A stretch of 64,000 bases of DNA from Clostridiales bacterium. Lineage in GTDB: Bacteria; Bacillota; Clostridia; Christensenellales; Aristaeellaceae. The notes below the pieces were generated by a model, which was given only the letters and a program-made list of their open reading frames with translations, searched no databases and was not told the DNA's origin. Each line of letters opens with the position of its first letter. Positions within the stretch are counted from its first letter, which is position 1. The translations under genes and the position numbers were made by a program. Positions 50,573 to 60,006 of the stretch are shown here, one piece after another. The stretch covers positions 69,296-133,295 of the forward strand of contig JAHZHZ010000005.1 of the NCBI GenBank assembly GCA_019419995.1, written 5' to 3'.

Positions 50573-51583
50573 ATGAAGAAAATTCTTTCCCTGGCCCTGA
50601 TGTTGATCCTGGTTCTTGCCCCCATGGCAGTTGCGGAGGATTTTAACCCCGCGGACTACCCGGTGGCGATTTGCATGGACAGCATGAATCACCCTGTACA
50701 CCGCATTGTTCAGCTGGGCTTCCTGAAAGCGGCTGAGGCACTGGGATACACTGATGCCAAGGTCATTGGCACGGAGGGCGGCGATACCTCCGAAGCTTAT
50801 GCAGCTGCAGAAGCCTTTGCGGCTGAAGGCGGCAAGGGCCTGCTTTTGTGGGCTGGCGATTCTGGCGCCTATGAGACCATTGCAAACGTAGCGAGCCAGG
50901 ACGTGGTTGTGGGCATTCCTCACTTCCGTCACACTCAGGAAGATGGCAGCTATCCTGAAGGACTGGCCTTCAACATGGCCTGCGATCCCGTGCTCTATGG
51001 CCAGCAGGTCGCTGAATTGATGGCGGAGAAGCTCTCTGGCAAGACCGGCTCCGTAGCCCTGACCCAGAACACGAAAAACGTGACGGAGAACTCGGCTACT
51101 GATTCCTTTGTCGCCACTTGGGAGAGCCTGAAGGATAAGTATGAGCTGGATGGCATTAAGATTCTGCCGGTAGAATTGGAAGGCGGCGTGGTTGACAGCG
51201 CAACCGCCATCAACCTCGGCATTATCCAGTCCAACCCCGATATCATCGGCGCTTTCGGCACCACTGGCAACAGCCCCATTACCTGGGCCGATGCTGCCTC
51301 CAAGGCTGGCTATGCGGATGGCGAACTGGTCATCGTCGGCATGGATGCCACCGAGGGCAATCTGGACTACCTGGAGGCCGGAAAAGTGACGGCGATCGTT
51401 GCTCAGCCCCTGTATGAGGAAGCTTATAAGACCATGGAATATCTGGATAAGATCTTCCGCGGCGAAGAAGTACCCATGTGGACCGATCTGGTAGCCCCGA
51501 TCGTCACCGTGGATGGTGAAGGAGAAAATGGTCTGGCCTTCCACCGTGACATTGCGGCGCAGGTGGCCGAGTTCTTCAAGTGA
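50573..51583 (+). CDS. Sugar ABC transporter substrate-binding protein (RbsB/LsrB type)
   Basis: 336 residues. Signal peptide MKKILSLALMLILVL with cut AVA|E and no lipobox. A PBP-1 sugar-binding fold is indicated by the two-lobe pattern (YPVAICMDSMNHPVHR, GKGLLLWAGDSGAYE, IVGMDATEGNL). GAGGAGG lies before the ATG. First gene of a ten-gene operon with an ATPase and two permeases. The ligand is not readable; downstream enzymes point to a pentose or deoxypentose. Confidence 0.87.
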   Translation: MKKILSLALMLILVLAPMAVAEDFNPADYPVAICMDSMNHPVHRIVQLGFLKAAEALGYTDAKVIGTEGGDTSEAYAAAEAFAAEGGKGLLLWAGDSGAYETIANVASQDVVVGIPHFRHTQEDGSYPEGLAFNMACDPVLYGQQVAELMAEKLSGKTGSVALTQNTKNVTENSATDSFVATWESLKDKYELDGIKILPVELEGGVVDSATAINLGIIQSNPDIIGAFGTTGNSPITWADAASKAGYADGELVIVGMDATEGNLDYLEAGKVTAIVAQPLYEEAYKTMEYLDKIFRGEEVPMWTDLVAPIVTVDGEGENGLAFHRDIAAQVAEFFK

Positions 51584-51618
51584 GTTTTTCTCGGTAGAAG
51601 TTATGTAGCTTAAATTTA

Positions 51619-51660
51619 CTGGGTTGCCTTTGCCCTCGCAAGGGCAGCCCAGTTTCTTAT
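51619..51660 (+). terminator. Stem-loop/leaky terminator after the binding-protein gene
   Basis: CTGGGTTGCC (51619-51628) pairs with the sequence ending GGGCAGCCCAG (51642-51652), followed by TTTCTTAT. As the operon continues downstream it probably terminates only part of the transcripts and stabilises the upstream message. Confidence 0.65.
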
Positions 51661-51742
51661 GAAGGCGATACGCCGCCGGTAAAACCGGTGTGGCCCAATA
51701 TCACCGGGATGCCCTAGGGGGGTGCCCGAAAAGGAAAGACGG

Positions 51743-53290
51743 GTGATTTGTGTGAACTATGTTCTGGAGGCGATCGAAATCACCAAGCGTTTTCCGGGCG
51801 TTCTGGCCAACGACAAAATCTGCCTGAACGTAAAAGCCGGCGAAGTGCTTGGATTGATCGGTGAAAATGGCGCGGGAAAATCCACGCTGTTGAAAGTACT
51901 CAATGGAATCTACCCCCATGGAAGCTATACGGGTACTCTTCGGCTCAATGGGGAAGAGATTCGTCCCCAGAGCCCGAATGACGCCATGCAGCTGGGTATC
52001 GGTTATGTTCCCCAGGAGATCAACGTGCTCAAGTATTTTTCCGTTGCGGAGAATATCTACATGTCTGATCTTCATCTGGCGCGGGTCAAGGGGAAGGTGG
52101 GAAAATCTCCCTTTGTAGACTTTAAGGGCATGTATGCTGCGGCGGAGAAACTGCTTCAGGACAATCACATCATGCTCAATGCCCGTGCAGATGTGCGCAA
52201 ACTTTCCATTGGACAGCAACAGATGCTGATGATTGCCCGTGCACTGGCCACGAATCCAAAGGTTTTGATTCTAGATGAACCGACAACTTCTCTTTCAGGA
52301 GAAGATGTAGAACAGTTGTTCCGAGTGGTGCGCAAGCTCAAGGAAAAGGGTACGAGCGTCATCTTCGTTACCCACAAGCTGGCAGAAATTTTGGAACTGA
52401 CGGATAGAGTAACCATATTGCGGGATGGAAAGAACATCTCCACCTTTGAAAAGGCAGAATATGATACGGGTCGGATCATTCATGATATGATTGGACGCGA
52501 TTTGCAGAATATGTATCCTCCACGTCATGTGGAAATTGGTCGGGAGGTTTTGCGGGTTGAACATCTGACGGTGGCTCACCCGTACATTGCAAATAAAAAT
52601 CTAATTGAGGATGTGTCTTTTACAGTTCATGCGGGAGAGGTATTGGGCATGGCGGGCCTTGTGGGCGCGGGGCGCAGCGAGGTTTGCATGGCCATCTACG
52701 GCATGGCACCGGTAAAATCCGGCAAAATCTTTATCAATGGAGAGGAACTCAAACCCGGTTCCACTTCCAGAGCGGTTCGCAAGGGGTTAAATCTGGTTTC
52801 TGAAGACAGAAAGATCTATGGATTAAATTTTGTTTGGGACATTAAAACCAATATAGGCATTTCTAATTTGGACGAGATTTCCGGGGGACCTTTTGTAAGC
52901 GTGCGGAAACTGCGCCAGCGGGCTCAGGTTTACTTCGACAATCTGCGCATTAAGGCTCCGTCCATATCCACCAGGGTTGCCACTCTGTCGGGCGGCAATC
53001 AACAAAAGGTGGTTATTGCCCGATCCCTCAATACAAATCCTCGCATCATCATATTGGATGAACCCACCAAGGGAATTGACGTGGGCTCTAAAAATGATAT
53101 TTACAACATCATCAACGACATGGCGGCAGACGGTGTGGCAGTCATCATGATTTCCTCAGAACTTCCGGAATTGATGGGCATGTCGGATCGCTATATCGTC
53201 ATGGCAGAGGGGCGTGTCGTTGGTGAACTGAGCAGGGCAGAGGGAAGCGATGCCCGCATTATGGAGATGGCGGTATCAACCTTTAAATAA
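51743..53290 (+). CDS. Ribose-type sugar ABC transporter ATP-binding protein (two ATPase domains)
   Basis: RbsA-class ATPase, 515 residues. Domain 1 has GENGAGKSTLLKV, signature LSIGQQQMLMIARAL and ILDEPTTSL; domain 2 has GLVGAGRSE, LSGGNQQKVVIARSL and ILDEPTKGIDVG. Several GTG codons are possible starts (51722, 51743, 51752). 51743 is preferred because AAGGA lies 7 bases upstream. It serves the two permeases that follow. Confidence 0.88.
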   Translation: MICVNYVLEAIEITKRFPGVLANDKICLNVKAGEVLGLIGENGAGKSTLLKVLNGIYPHGSYTGTLRLNGEEIRPQSPNDAMQLGIGYVPQEINVLKYFSVAENIYMSDLHLARVKGKVGKSPFVDFKGMYAAAEKLLQDNHIMLNARADVRKLSIGQQQMLMIARALATNPKVLILDEPTTSLSGEDVEQLFRVVRKLKEKGTSVIFVTHKLAEILELTDRVTILRDGKNISTFEKAEYDTGRIIHDMIGRDLQNMYPPRHVEIGREVLRVEHLTVAHPYIANKNLIEDVSFTVHAGEVLGMAGLVGAGRSEVCMAIYGMAPVKSGKIFINGEELKPGSTSRAVRKGLNLVSEDRKIYGLNFVWDIKTNIGISNLDEISGGPFVSVRKLRQRAQVYFDNLRIKAPSISTRVATLSGGNQQKVVIARSLNTNPRIIILDEPTKGIDVGSKNDIYNIINDMAADGVAVIMISSELPELMGMSDRYIVMAEGRVVGELSRAEGSDARIMEMAVSTFK

Positions 53291-53310
53291 CGGAGAGAGG
53301 TGAAGGGCGC

Positions 53311-54303
53311 ATGGAGAATACAACAAGGCGCGATGCGCACAGGGGGCGCGATCTGGCGGCACGCGTTTTTCTGACACCTGAGATCGGCGTGCTGATTCCC
53401 ATCGTGATTCTCTGCGTGGTTACATCCATAATCAACAAGAATTTTCTGACCTGGAAATATTTTTCCTCCATTTTGATGAGCAGTATCTTTATTGGCGCAG
53501 CTTCTCTAGGACAGGCATTTGCTTCCATTGCCGGAGAAATTGACCTGTCCGTGGGAATGAATGGCTGCCTCTCAGGTATCATGATGGGAGTGGCCTGCGC
53601 CAAGTGGGGATTTGGTCTCATTCCCTGCCTGTTAGTAGGATTGATTTGTGGCGGTCTGGTGGGATTTATCAATGGCTATTGCACTTGTAAGCTCAAGCTG
53701 AGTTCGTGGATTACCACACTGGCTACACAATTTATTTGTCAGGGCCTGGCGGTCACCATCAGCCAGGGAGAACCCATCAGCATTCGTGAGCTGGGTACCT
53801 CTACATTTACACGTGCGAGGCCCATTGGATTGTCCTGGCTGTTCTTTATCTTTATTCTGATGCTGCTCATTTGTGATCAGGTGATTCGTAGAACAAAATT
53901 CGGCTATAAACTTCGTGCTTGTGGTGGAAATGCCAATGCCGCAGTAATGGCGGGAATCAATGTGGATCGAATTAAGATTATCGCCATGGTCATTGCAGGC
54001 GTATTTGCAGCGGTTGGTGGAATCTTCGATGTACTCAATGCTGCTACGGCAAACTCAAACTTTGGCGGTGGTCGAGAGTTCCGAACGATTATCTGTGTCA
54101 ATATCGGCGGAATTGCAGCCGGATCAGGCTCCATGCTGGGAGTGGGGCTGGGCGTCCTGCTGTTCCATGTGCTGTGGTATGCCCTTCGCATTCTCAAGGT
54201 GGATACAAATTTGCAGCTGGTGCTCATTGGCTTGATTTTGGTATTGGCGGTATTGCTGGACATTCAGCGCAAGAGATATGAAGCGCGGCGCATAGCGCGC
54301 TAA
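53311..54303 (+). CDS. Sugar ABC transporter permease 1
   Basis: BPD_transp_2 permease, 330 residues, with about eight or more hydrophobic helices and the motif GEIDLSVGMNG (about residues 74-84) plus VNIGGIAAGSGS near the C-terminus. It is separated by 14 bases from a second, different permease, so the membrane channel is probably a heterodimer, as in LsrC/LsrD-type importers. Confidence 0.9.
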   Translation: MENTTRRDAHRGRDLAARVFLTPEIGVLIPIVILCVVTSIINKNFLTWKYFSSILMSSIFIGAASLGQAFASIAGEIDLSVGMNGCLSGIMMGVACAKWGFGLIPCLLVGLICGGLVGFINGYCTCKLKLSSWITTLATQFICQGLAVTISQGEPISIRELGTSTFTRARPIGLSWLFFIFILMLLICDQVIRRTKFGYKLRACGGNANAAVMAGINVDRIKIIAMVIAGVFAAVGGIFDVLNAATANSNFGGGREFRTIICVNIGGIAAGSGSMLGVGLGVLLFHVLWYALRILKVDTNLQLVLIGLILVLAVLLDIQRKRYEARRIAR

Positions 54304-54317
54304 AGGAGGCGAGGAAT

Positions 54318-55307
54318 ATGATGCAGGCAAATACTACGAGAAAGGCCGGCTATCTGCGGCGCCTCCTGCGCACCGATGAGGTCAGCGTATTCATTCCTTT
54401 GCTGGCGATCATGCTGATCACCACCTTGTTCAGACCGGATTTTCTAACGGCCAAGAACTTTTCGGCCATGTTTACGCAGATTCCTTTCATCGCTATCGTG
54501 GCACTGGGTGCGTCGTTTACATTGATGACGGGCAATGTGGATATATCCACCGGCCGCGTGGCGGGCCTGGCGGGAATCGTCATGTCCACCCTGGTGGTGG
54601 ATGCCGGTTGGGGAGCCTTTCCTGCCATACTTGTGGCGTTGCTGGTATGCTGTATTGTGGGTTTGTACAATGGCTTCCTGGTGGTAAAAATGGGTGTGCC
54701 CGACTTTGTGGCAACCATGGGAACCCTTTACATGGTGGGCGGTGCCCGCTACCTGTTCATCAAGGGATATCAGCTTTCACTGAATACTTTGGAAAATTTT
54801 ACCCTTACAAAGGTTTTTGACCAGCGCTATCTGAGCATGCCTCCACACTTCTGGATTATGCTGGTGCTGTTTCTGATCGTGTTTATCATTATCAAAAAAA
54901 CTCTGTGGGGAAGGCGGCTGCTGGCCTGTGGCGACAACCGGGAGGTAGCTCTGCTGGCGGGCATCAATGTTACTCGCATGCGCATGACGGCGTATATCCT
55001 GGCGGCACTGTTTTCCGCCATTGGCGGCATACTGTTGACTTTGGACATTGGTATTGGCCTGCCGGAGACCGGAGATGGATGGGAATTCAGGGCCATTGCC
55101 GGTTGCGTAGTTGGCGGCGTTTCTCTCTCTGGAGGAAAGGGATCACCTTTGGGCGTACTGATCGGCGTTACGCTGGTATTTGTGGCGGAAAATGCCATCA
55201 TCTTCCTGGGCATGCCTACTACGTTGCGCGTGGCCATTCAGGGAGCTTTGATGGCTGGTGCAGTGCTCTTTGATATTTTCCGGCAGTCCCGCAAAGTTCC
55301 CGCGTAG
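54318..55307 (+). CDS. Sugar ABC transporter permease 2
   Basis: Second BPD_transp_2 permease, 329 residues. The conserved motif reads TGNVDISTGRVAGL and the C-terminal glycine segment VVGGVSLSGGKGSP. AAAGGAGG precedes the ATG pair at 54318/54321. It is only distantly similar to the preceding permease, supporting a heterodimer rather than recent duplication. Confidence 0.9.
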   Translation: MMQANTTRKAGYLRRLLRTDEVSVFIPLLAIMLITTLFRPDFLTAKNFSAMFTQIPFIAIVALGASFTLMTGNVDISTGRVAGLAGIVMSTLVVDAGWGAFPAILVALLVCCIVGLYNGFLVVKMGVPDFVATMGTLYMVGGARYLFIKGYQLSLNTLENFTLTKVFDQRYLSMPPHFWIMLVLFLIVFIIIKKTLWGRRLLACGDNREVALLAGINVTRMRMTAYILAALFSAIGGILLTLDIGIGLPETGDGWEFRAIAGCVVGGVSLSGGKGSPLGVLIGVTLVFVAENAIIFLGMPTTLRVAIQGALMAGAVLFDIFRQSRKVPA

Positions 55308-55353
55308 AGCGGTAGTTAAGTTCCAAGCTGAAGAAATGTGAGGTATGTGAATT

Positions 55354-56142
55354 ATGAAAGTAGATCTCAACGGCAAGGTAGTCATTGTTACCGGAGGCGG
55401 CGGTGCAATCGGCAGCGCAATGTGCAGACAATTTGCAGCGAACGGTGCCAAAGTTGTGGTTTCCGGCAGGACGCTTTCCAAGCTGGAAACGGTTGTGGAG
55501 GAGATTCGGGCTGCAGGCGGCGTGGCAGCGGCGGTAGCAGCGGATGTTTCCGTCAAGGAAAGTGCCCGAAACATGGTAGAAGAAACGGTGCGTATTTTCG
55601 GGCGTTTGGATTGTCTGGTCAATAACGCGGGAATCAATGGCGGCCCGGAATACCGCAAACCCATTCACGAATACGATGATGATCTTTGGCAGCGCATTGT
55701 CAATATCGATTTAAACGGGGTCTACTATTGCTCAAAGCCCGCCATTCAGCAGATGATCGCCCAGGGAGAGGGCGGCTCCATCATCAATATCGGCTCAATT
55801 GTGGGTCTGACGCCTCTCAGATTGCAGTGCGCCTTTACCGCAGCTAAGGCGGGTGTGTTTAATTTGACCAAGGCCATGGCGCTGGAACTGGCCCCCGAAA
55901 ACATTCGGGTAAATGGAATTGCGCCGGGTTCAATCATGTTTGAAGGCACGAAAGCTCTGTTCTATTCGGATCCGGTGAAGGCGGAGGCAATGCTCTCTCA
56001 TATTCCTCAGCACCGGCCAGGTGAGCCGGATGACATTGCGGCTATGACCTGCTTTTTGGCGAGCGAGGATGCCAAATACATGACTGGTTCCATTGTTACC
56101 ATCGATGGTGGCTGGATTTGTGGCTATACCAGAGATTTTTAA
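55354..56142 (+). CDS. SDR-family protein with the catalytic Tyr replaced by Phe
   Basis: Classical-length SDR, 262 residues. Cofactor motif TGGGGAIG is at 13-20 and NNAG at 90-93. Ser148 (INIGSIVG) and Lys165 are kept. The catalytic position reads AFTAAK: the codon at 55834-55836 is TTT (Phe161) instead of a Tyr codon. The C-terminal GSIVTIDGG is normal. Without the Tyr general acid, normal alcohol/ketone chemistry should be impaired. It may use another mechanism or act as a dehydratase or epimerase-like enzyme. It lies directly after the importer genes. Confidence 0.87.
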   Translation: MKVDLNGKVVIVTGGGGAIGSAMCRQFAANGAKVVVSGRTLSKLETVVEEIRAAGGVAAAVAADVSVKESARNMVEETVRIFGRLDCLVNNAGINGGPEYRKPIHEYDDDLWQRIVNIDLNGVYYCSKPAIQQMIAQGEGGSIINIGSIVGLTPLRLQCAFTAAKAGVFNLTKAMALELAPENIRVNGIAPGSIMFEGTKALFYSDPVKAEAMLSHIPQHRPGEPDDIAAMTCFLASEDAKYMTGSIVTIDGGWICGYTRDF

Positions 56143-56176
56143 TTGGAATTATCCCATATGAAGAAGGGGGTAGCGA

Positions 56177-57223
56177 ATGAAAGTTTTGCTGGCATATGCG
56201 CCGGGTGAGTTGCGCGTGGTCGAAATGGAAAGGCCCGTGCCCGGCCCCCGGGAGTTGCTCTGCAAGGTAGCCCATTGCGGAGTTTGTGCCACGGATGTGG
56301 CGATTATGAAGGGAATCTTGAACCTTGGCGATGGCAATGATCCAATTTATCCGGTGAGAATTGGCCACGAGTGGTCTGGAACAGTGGTGGAGGCAGGACC
56401 GGAGACTTGGCGCATCCGTCCTGGGGACCGGGTGATTTCCGATACCGGTTACTTCTGTGGCGAATGTGAGATGTGTAAACGGGGCGAATACCAATCCTGC
56501 ATCAACGGTCGCGCAATCGGAACCATCGGCCATTGCTGGCCGGGAGCATTTGCGGAATATATGCTGATTCCCGAGCGTCTGGCCTTCAAAGTGCCGGATA
56601 AGGTTCCTCTGGATGAAGCTGCTCTGATTGAACCGGCGAGCATCGGTTTTTATGGATTGGAGCGGGCGCAATTTACGCCGGAAACCCGACTGTTGGTGAT
56701 CGGTACAGGCCCCATTTCCCTGGGCGGCATGGCGTGCGCCAAGGCATTGGGTATAGGTACGACCATCGTCGCGGGGCGCAAGGATGCCAAACTGGATGTG
56801 GCCCGGGCATTGGGGGCAGATATCACCGTCAATATGACGCGGGAGAACCTGTATGAAATCGTTATGCAGCAGAGCGACGGCCTGGGCATGGATATCATCA
56901 TGGATTCTACTGGCGCACCAGAGCTGCTCAATGATTCCATGCTGATGTTGCGCAGCAGCGGCAGACTGGTCATTCCGGCATTTTATGAGCAGGTATTAAA
57001 TGAGGTTAAACTGGATCGGCTGATCGTGAAAAATTGTACGCTCATCGGAGCTGCTGGTACACCGAACATGGGAGGAAAGATGCTGCGATTGATGGAGAGC
57101 GGAAAGCTGAATTTGATGCCAATGCTTACCGATCGCTTCCCCTTTTCCCAGGTGAAGGAGGCCTTTGATGCTGTTACCAGCCGCAATGATCGCCGCGTGA
57201 AAGTGATGGTGGACTTTGAATGA
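56177..57223 (+). CDS. Zinc-dependent medium-chain dehydrogenase (sorbitol/threonine-dehydrogenase-like)
   Basis: 348 residues. Catalytic-zinc motif CGVCATD and RIGHEWSG; structural-zinc cysteines CGECEMCKRGEYQSC; a nucleotide-binding region starting GTGPISLGG. All zinc ligands are present. It overlaps the next gene by 4 bases (ATGA). It probably oxidises a hydroxyl of the imported sugar or a sugar acid, perhaps together with the preceding SDR. Confidence 0.88.
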   Translation: MKVLLAYAPGELRVVEMERPVPGPRELLCKVAHCGVCATDVAIMKGILNLGDGNDPIYPVRIGHEWSGTVVEAGPETWRIRPGDRVISDTGYFCGECEMCKRGEYQSCINGRAIGTIGHCWPGAFAEYMLIPERLAFKVPDKVPLDEAALIEPASIGFYGLERAQFTPETRLLVIGTGPISLGGMACAKALGIGTTIVAGRKDAKLDVARALGADITVNMTRENLYEIVMQQSDGLGMDIIMDSTGAPELLNDSMLMLRSSGRLVIPAFYEQVLNEVKLDRLIVKNCTLIGAAGTPNMGGKMLRLMESGKLNLMPMLTDRFPFSQVKEAFDAVTSRNDRRVKVMVDFE

Positions 57224-58305
57224 AGGCCTGGAAACCGGATGTGAGCCGCGAAGCTTGCGTGCGCCATTACGGCAATATGAAGCAGCTCTGCGGGCTGAAA
57301 CGGTATGTATTTTCCGACGGTAAGGCGAGCGGCACTGAAGCCGTGGATGTGGAGACCGGCGGGGGATTGCGCTTTACGGTACTGCCAGGCCGAGGCATGG
57401 ACATTTCGGAACTTCGCTATCGTGGGGTTCCGATTGCCTATCTTTCCAAGAGCGGCGTGACCGCATCCAATCTGCACGACGCCTATGAGGATCAGTGGCT
57501 CTATAGCTTCTTTGGAGGCATGCTTACAACCTGTGGAATTACCAATGCAGGACCGAATTGCAGGGATGACATTGGATACTTGAAGAACATGCCCTTTGGC
57601 TTGCATGGCAGTATTTCCAATACCTGCGCGGACAATGTTTGTACCCGCGAAGAATGGCAGAATGGGGAGTATCGTCTGCATATATCCGGTCGCATGGAAG
57701 AGGGTTGTCTACATGGCGCGCATCTTCAGCTGCGGCGCAATATCGTCACGAAGTTGGGAGAAAAGCGACTCTGGATCGAAGATGAATTTACCAATGTGGG
57801 GGAACTCCCGCAAATGCTGATGTTTTTTTACCACATCAATATTGGACATCCCCTGCTGGGCCCCTCTGCCCGCTTTGTTGCGCCGAGCAGGCGCGTCTGG
57901 GCGGAAAGCGATCAGGCCAGAGCTGGAATTGAGCGCTATGACCGATGCGCACTGCCGCAAACAGGCTATCTGGAACAACAGTTTTTCCATCAAATGGGTG
58001 CGGATGAAAAGGGCGATACTATTTGTGCGCTAATCAATGAGGATCTGGAACTGGCCCTCTACCTTAAATATAACGTGAGGGAAATGCCGTGCATTGCTCA
58101 GTGGAAGGTGCTCAGGGATGCGGACTATGTGCTGGCCTTTGAACCGGGAAATTGCCATCCCATTGGTAGAATCGCCCAGAAACAGAGAGGTGAAGAGGAA
58201 ATGCTGGAGCCCTTGCAAAGCCGCTTTTCCCACATGGAAATCGGCATTGCGGATGGGGCAGAGGAAATTGCGGCCCTTGAAAAGGAGATTGAGATCAGAA
58301 GATGA
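57220..58305 (+). CDS. DUF4432-type aldose 1-epimerase-like protein
   Basis: 361 residues with the galactose-mutarotase beta-sandwich pattern of the DUF4432 group: TVLPGRGMDISELRYRG near the N-terminus, GGMLTTCGITNAGP in the middle, and CIAQWKVLRDADYVLAFEPGNC near the end. Its likely role is mutarotation of the imported sugar. Deoxyribose mutarotases occur in comparable operons with a ribokinase-like kinase and DeoC, but that parallel is from memory and not proven here. Confidence 0.8.
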   Translation: MKAWKPDVSREACVRHYGNMKQLCGLKRYVFSDGKASGTEAVDVETGGGLRFTVLPGRGMDISELRYRGVPIAYLSKSGVTASNLHDAYEDQWLYSFFGGMLTTCGITNAGPNCRDDIGYLKNMPFGLHGSISNTCADNVCTREEWQNGEYRLHISGRMEEGCLHGAHLQLRRNIVTKLGEKRLWIEDEFTNVGELPQMLMFFYHINIGHPLLGPSARFVAPSRRVWAESDQARAGIERYDRCALPQTGYLEQQFFHQMGADEKGDTICALINEDLELALYLKYNVREMPCIAQWKVLRDADYVLAFEPGNCHPIGRIAQKQRGEEEMLEPLQSRFSHMEIGIADGAEEIAALEKEIEIRR

Positions 58306-58615
58306 TCTTCAGAGGCTTGCGGTTTCATTTATAGTTTTGTGGTGAATCTGAACAGTCCCCGCGCCTAACTTCCCGCTCCGGGGCAGTCGCCGTGGGGATT
58401 TGTTGTGAGATGGGATTTGGATCGCGTACAATCATGTCCCTGATTTTGCACATGAGAGATGGGGCTTGTGGATCTTTGGGAATAAGGGCAACTGCAATTC
58501 TGCGGACGTTTGACGGGGCGGAAGCGTAAGGATGCCTACCGGGGATATCGTGGATTAAAGTGGGGAAATAAAGATTGGTTTGGAACAGAAGTAATGAGAA
58601 GGAGAGAAAATAGCG
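58306..58615 (+). other. 310-base intergenic region inside the operon, no gene seen
   Basis: No convincing frame or promoter. A GC-rich stretch at 58354-58401 can form alternative stems between CCCCG and CGGGG/GTGGGGA, possibly an intercistronic structure. GAAGGAG at the end belongs to the cupin gene. Confidence 0.4.
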
Positions 58616-59068
58616 ATGGAAAAGAAAAAATGGACGCTTGTCAACGCTGAAAATGTCGTAGCTTTGGAATGTGACGAGGTATATTCCTCCAAGATGCTTA
58701 CCGGTGATGAGATGGCAGGCATTCCTGTAATCAACATCAATGAAGGGACCCTCAAGCCCTTCAGCCGTACCGGTGGCGGTGCGCATGAGGAGACGGAAAT
58801 TTATTACATGGTCAGTTGCGGCGATCCGAGCTATGTGGTATTGGATGACGAATATGTGAAGGTTAAAAATGGCGATATCATCATCATTCCGCCTCACGTA
58901 TTTCATTGGATTGACAATACAAAGTGTGATCAACCCTTCAAGCTCTTTACCTTCTGGCCGCGTCAGGAGCAGAATGAGGTGTTCTTTGTTCGGGAAAAGG
59001 CGTGGGGAACATCCGTAAAGAACGTTGATCCGGATTATACCAGCAAGCGCCTGAATCAACATGAGTAG
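58616..59068 (+). CDS. Single-domain cupin protein
   Basis: 150 residues, one conserved beta-barrel. The cupin-1 motif includes GGGAHEETEIYYMVSCG and the second motif NGDIIIIPPHVFHWI, giving His and Glu metal ligands. Such small cupins are often sugar isomerases (for example lyxose or ribose-type), dioxygenases or binding proteins. The position before a ribokinase suggests sugar isomerisation. It overlaps the kinase gene by 8 bases. Confidence 0.82.
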   Translation: MEKKKWTLVNAENVVALECDEVYSSKMLTGDEMAGIPVININEGTLKPFSRTGGGAHEETEIYYMVSCGDPSYVVLDDEYVKVKNGDIIIIPPHVFHWIDNTKCDQPFKLFTFWPRQEQNEVFFVREKAWGTSVKNVDPDYTSKRLNQHE

Positions 59069-60002
59069 GCCCTGCATAGCAATTTTCGGCGATCTGCTCT
59101 ACGATTGCTTTATATGGTCGGAGCGCTTGCCTCGCAAGGGAGAGACGGTGACAGGCTACGCCAGTGGTTTTTTTGCCAGCGGAAAGGGCGGTAACCAGGC
59201 GGCTATGTGCGCACGTCTGGGTGCTCAAAGCCACATGCTGGGCAAGGTGGGCGCCGATGAGCGGGGCGAATTTCTGCTTGCCACAATGGTTGAGAATGGC
59301 GTGAACGTGGATGGTGTAATCGTCAGCAACGAACATTCCACGGGTACGGATTGTGTCCTGGTGGCTAGGGATGGGCACAACGCCATTGTAGTTGCGCCCA
59401 ATGCAAATGATACGGTCACCCAGGCGGAGGTCGACGGGATGCGCGCCTGGTTTGAACGGGCACGGGTGGCCCTGTTTCAATTGCAGGTGAACCGGGATGC
59501 CGTAGAGTACGCCATGCGGCTTGCCAGACAATGCGGATGCAAGATCGTGCTCAACCCGGCTCCAGCCTGTGAAGTGAAGGATGAATTGTTGGCGCTGGCG
59601 GATTACATAACCCCTAATGAGACAGAAGCGGAGTTTTTCACGGGCATCTATCGGGAAGGCATGTCCCTTTCTGCGTGGCGGAAAGCGGCGGCGGAGGGCA
59701 TGCACCGTCGGGGCGTAAAGGCATTGATCATCACCATGGGGGAACATGGTGCGTATTACAGCGGCCCTGAAGGTGCGTTTATGATGCCTGCCTTTTCCAT
59801 TACCCCTGTTGATTCAACAGCGGCAGGGGATGCGTTCAATGGAGGACTGTCTGTGCGGCTGGCCATGGGGGATGATATACGCTCCGCCATGCGCTATGCC
59901 AGCGCCTGCGGCGCCCTGGCAACCATGAAGCGCGGTTCGCTTCCATCTTTGCCCACTCAGTCCGAGGTGGAACAATTTCTAAAAGAGCATCAGGAGGTAT
60001 GA
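59061..60002 (+). CDS. rbsK: Ribokinase-type PfkB sugar kinase
   Basis: ATP-dependent kinase, 313 residues, ribokinase length. GKGGNQAAMCARLGA is the PfkB signature 1 with sugar-contact residues. DSTAAGDAFNGG is signature 2 with the catalytic Asp. ITPNETEAE is typical of RbsK. It phosphorylates a pentose at O5 in known members. DeoC immediately downstream makes deoxyribose a plausible substrate (deoxyribokinase), while ribose or another sugar is not excluded. Confidence 0.87.
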   Translation: MSRPCIAIFGDLLYDCFIWSERLPRKGETVTGYASGFFASGKGGNQAAMCARLGAQSHMLGKVGADERGEFLLATMVENGVNVDGVIVSNEHSTGTDCVLVARDGHNAIVVAPNANDTVTQAEVDGMRAWFERARVALFQLQVNRDAVEYAMRLARQCGCKIVLNPAPACEVKDELLALADYITPNETEAEFFTGIYREGMSLSAWRKAAAEGMHRRGVKALIITMGEHGAYYSGPEGAFMMPAFSITPVDSTAAGDAFNGGLSVRLAMGDDIRSAMRYASACGALATMKRGSLPSLPTQSEVEQFLKEHQEV

Positions 60003-60006
60003 ACCC

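Noticed and set aside
50474..51544. A 356-codon minus-strand open frame covering a binding-protein gene.
   Set aside because: It is antisense to a gene with promoter, signal peptide and terminator, and crosses that gene's leader; no start signal is present.
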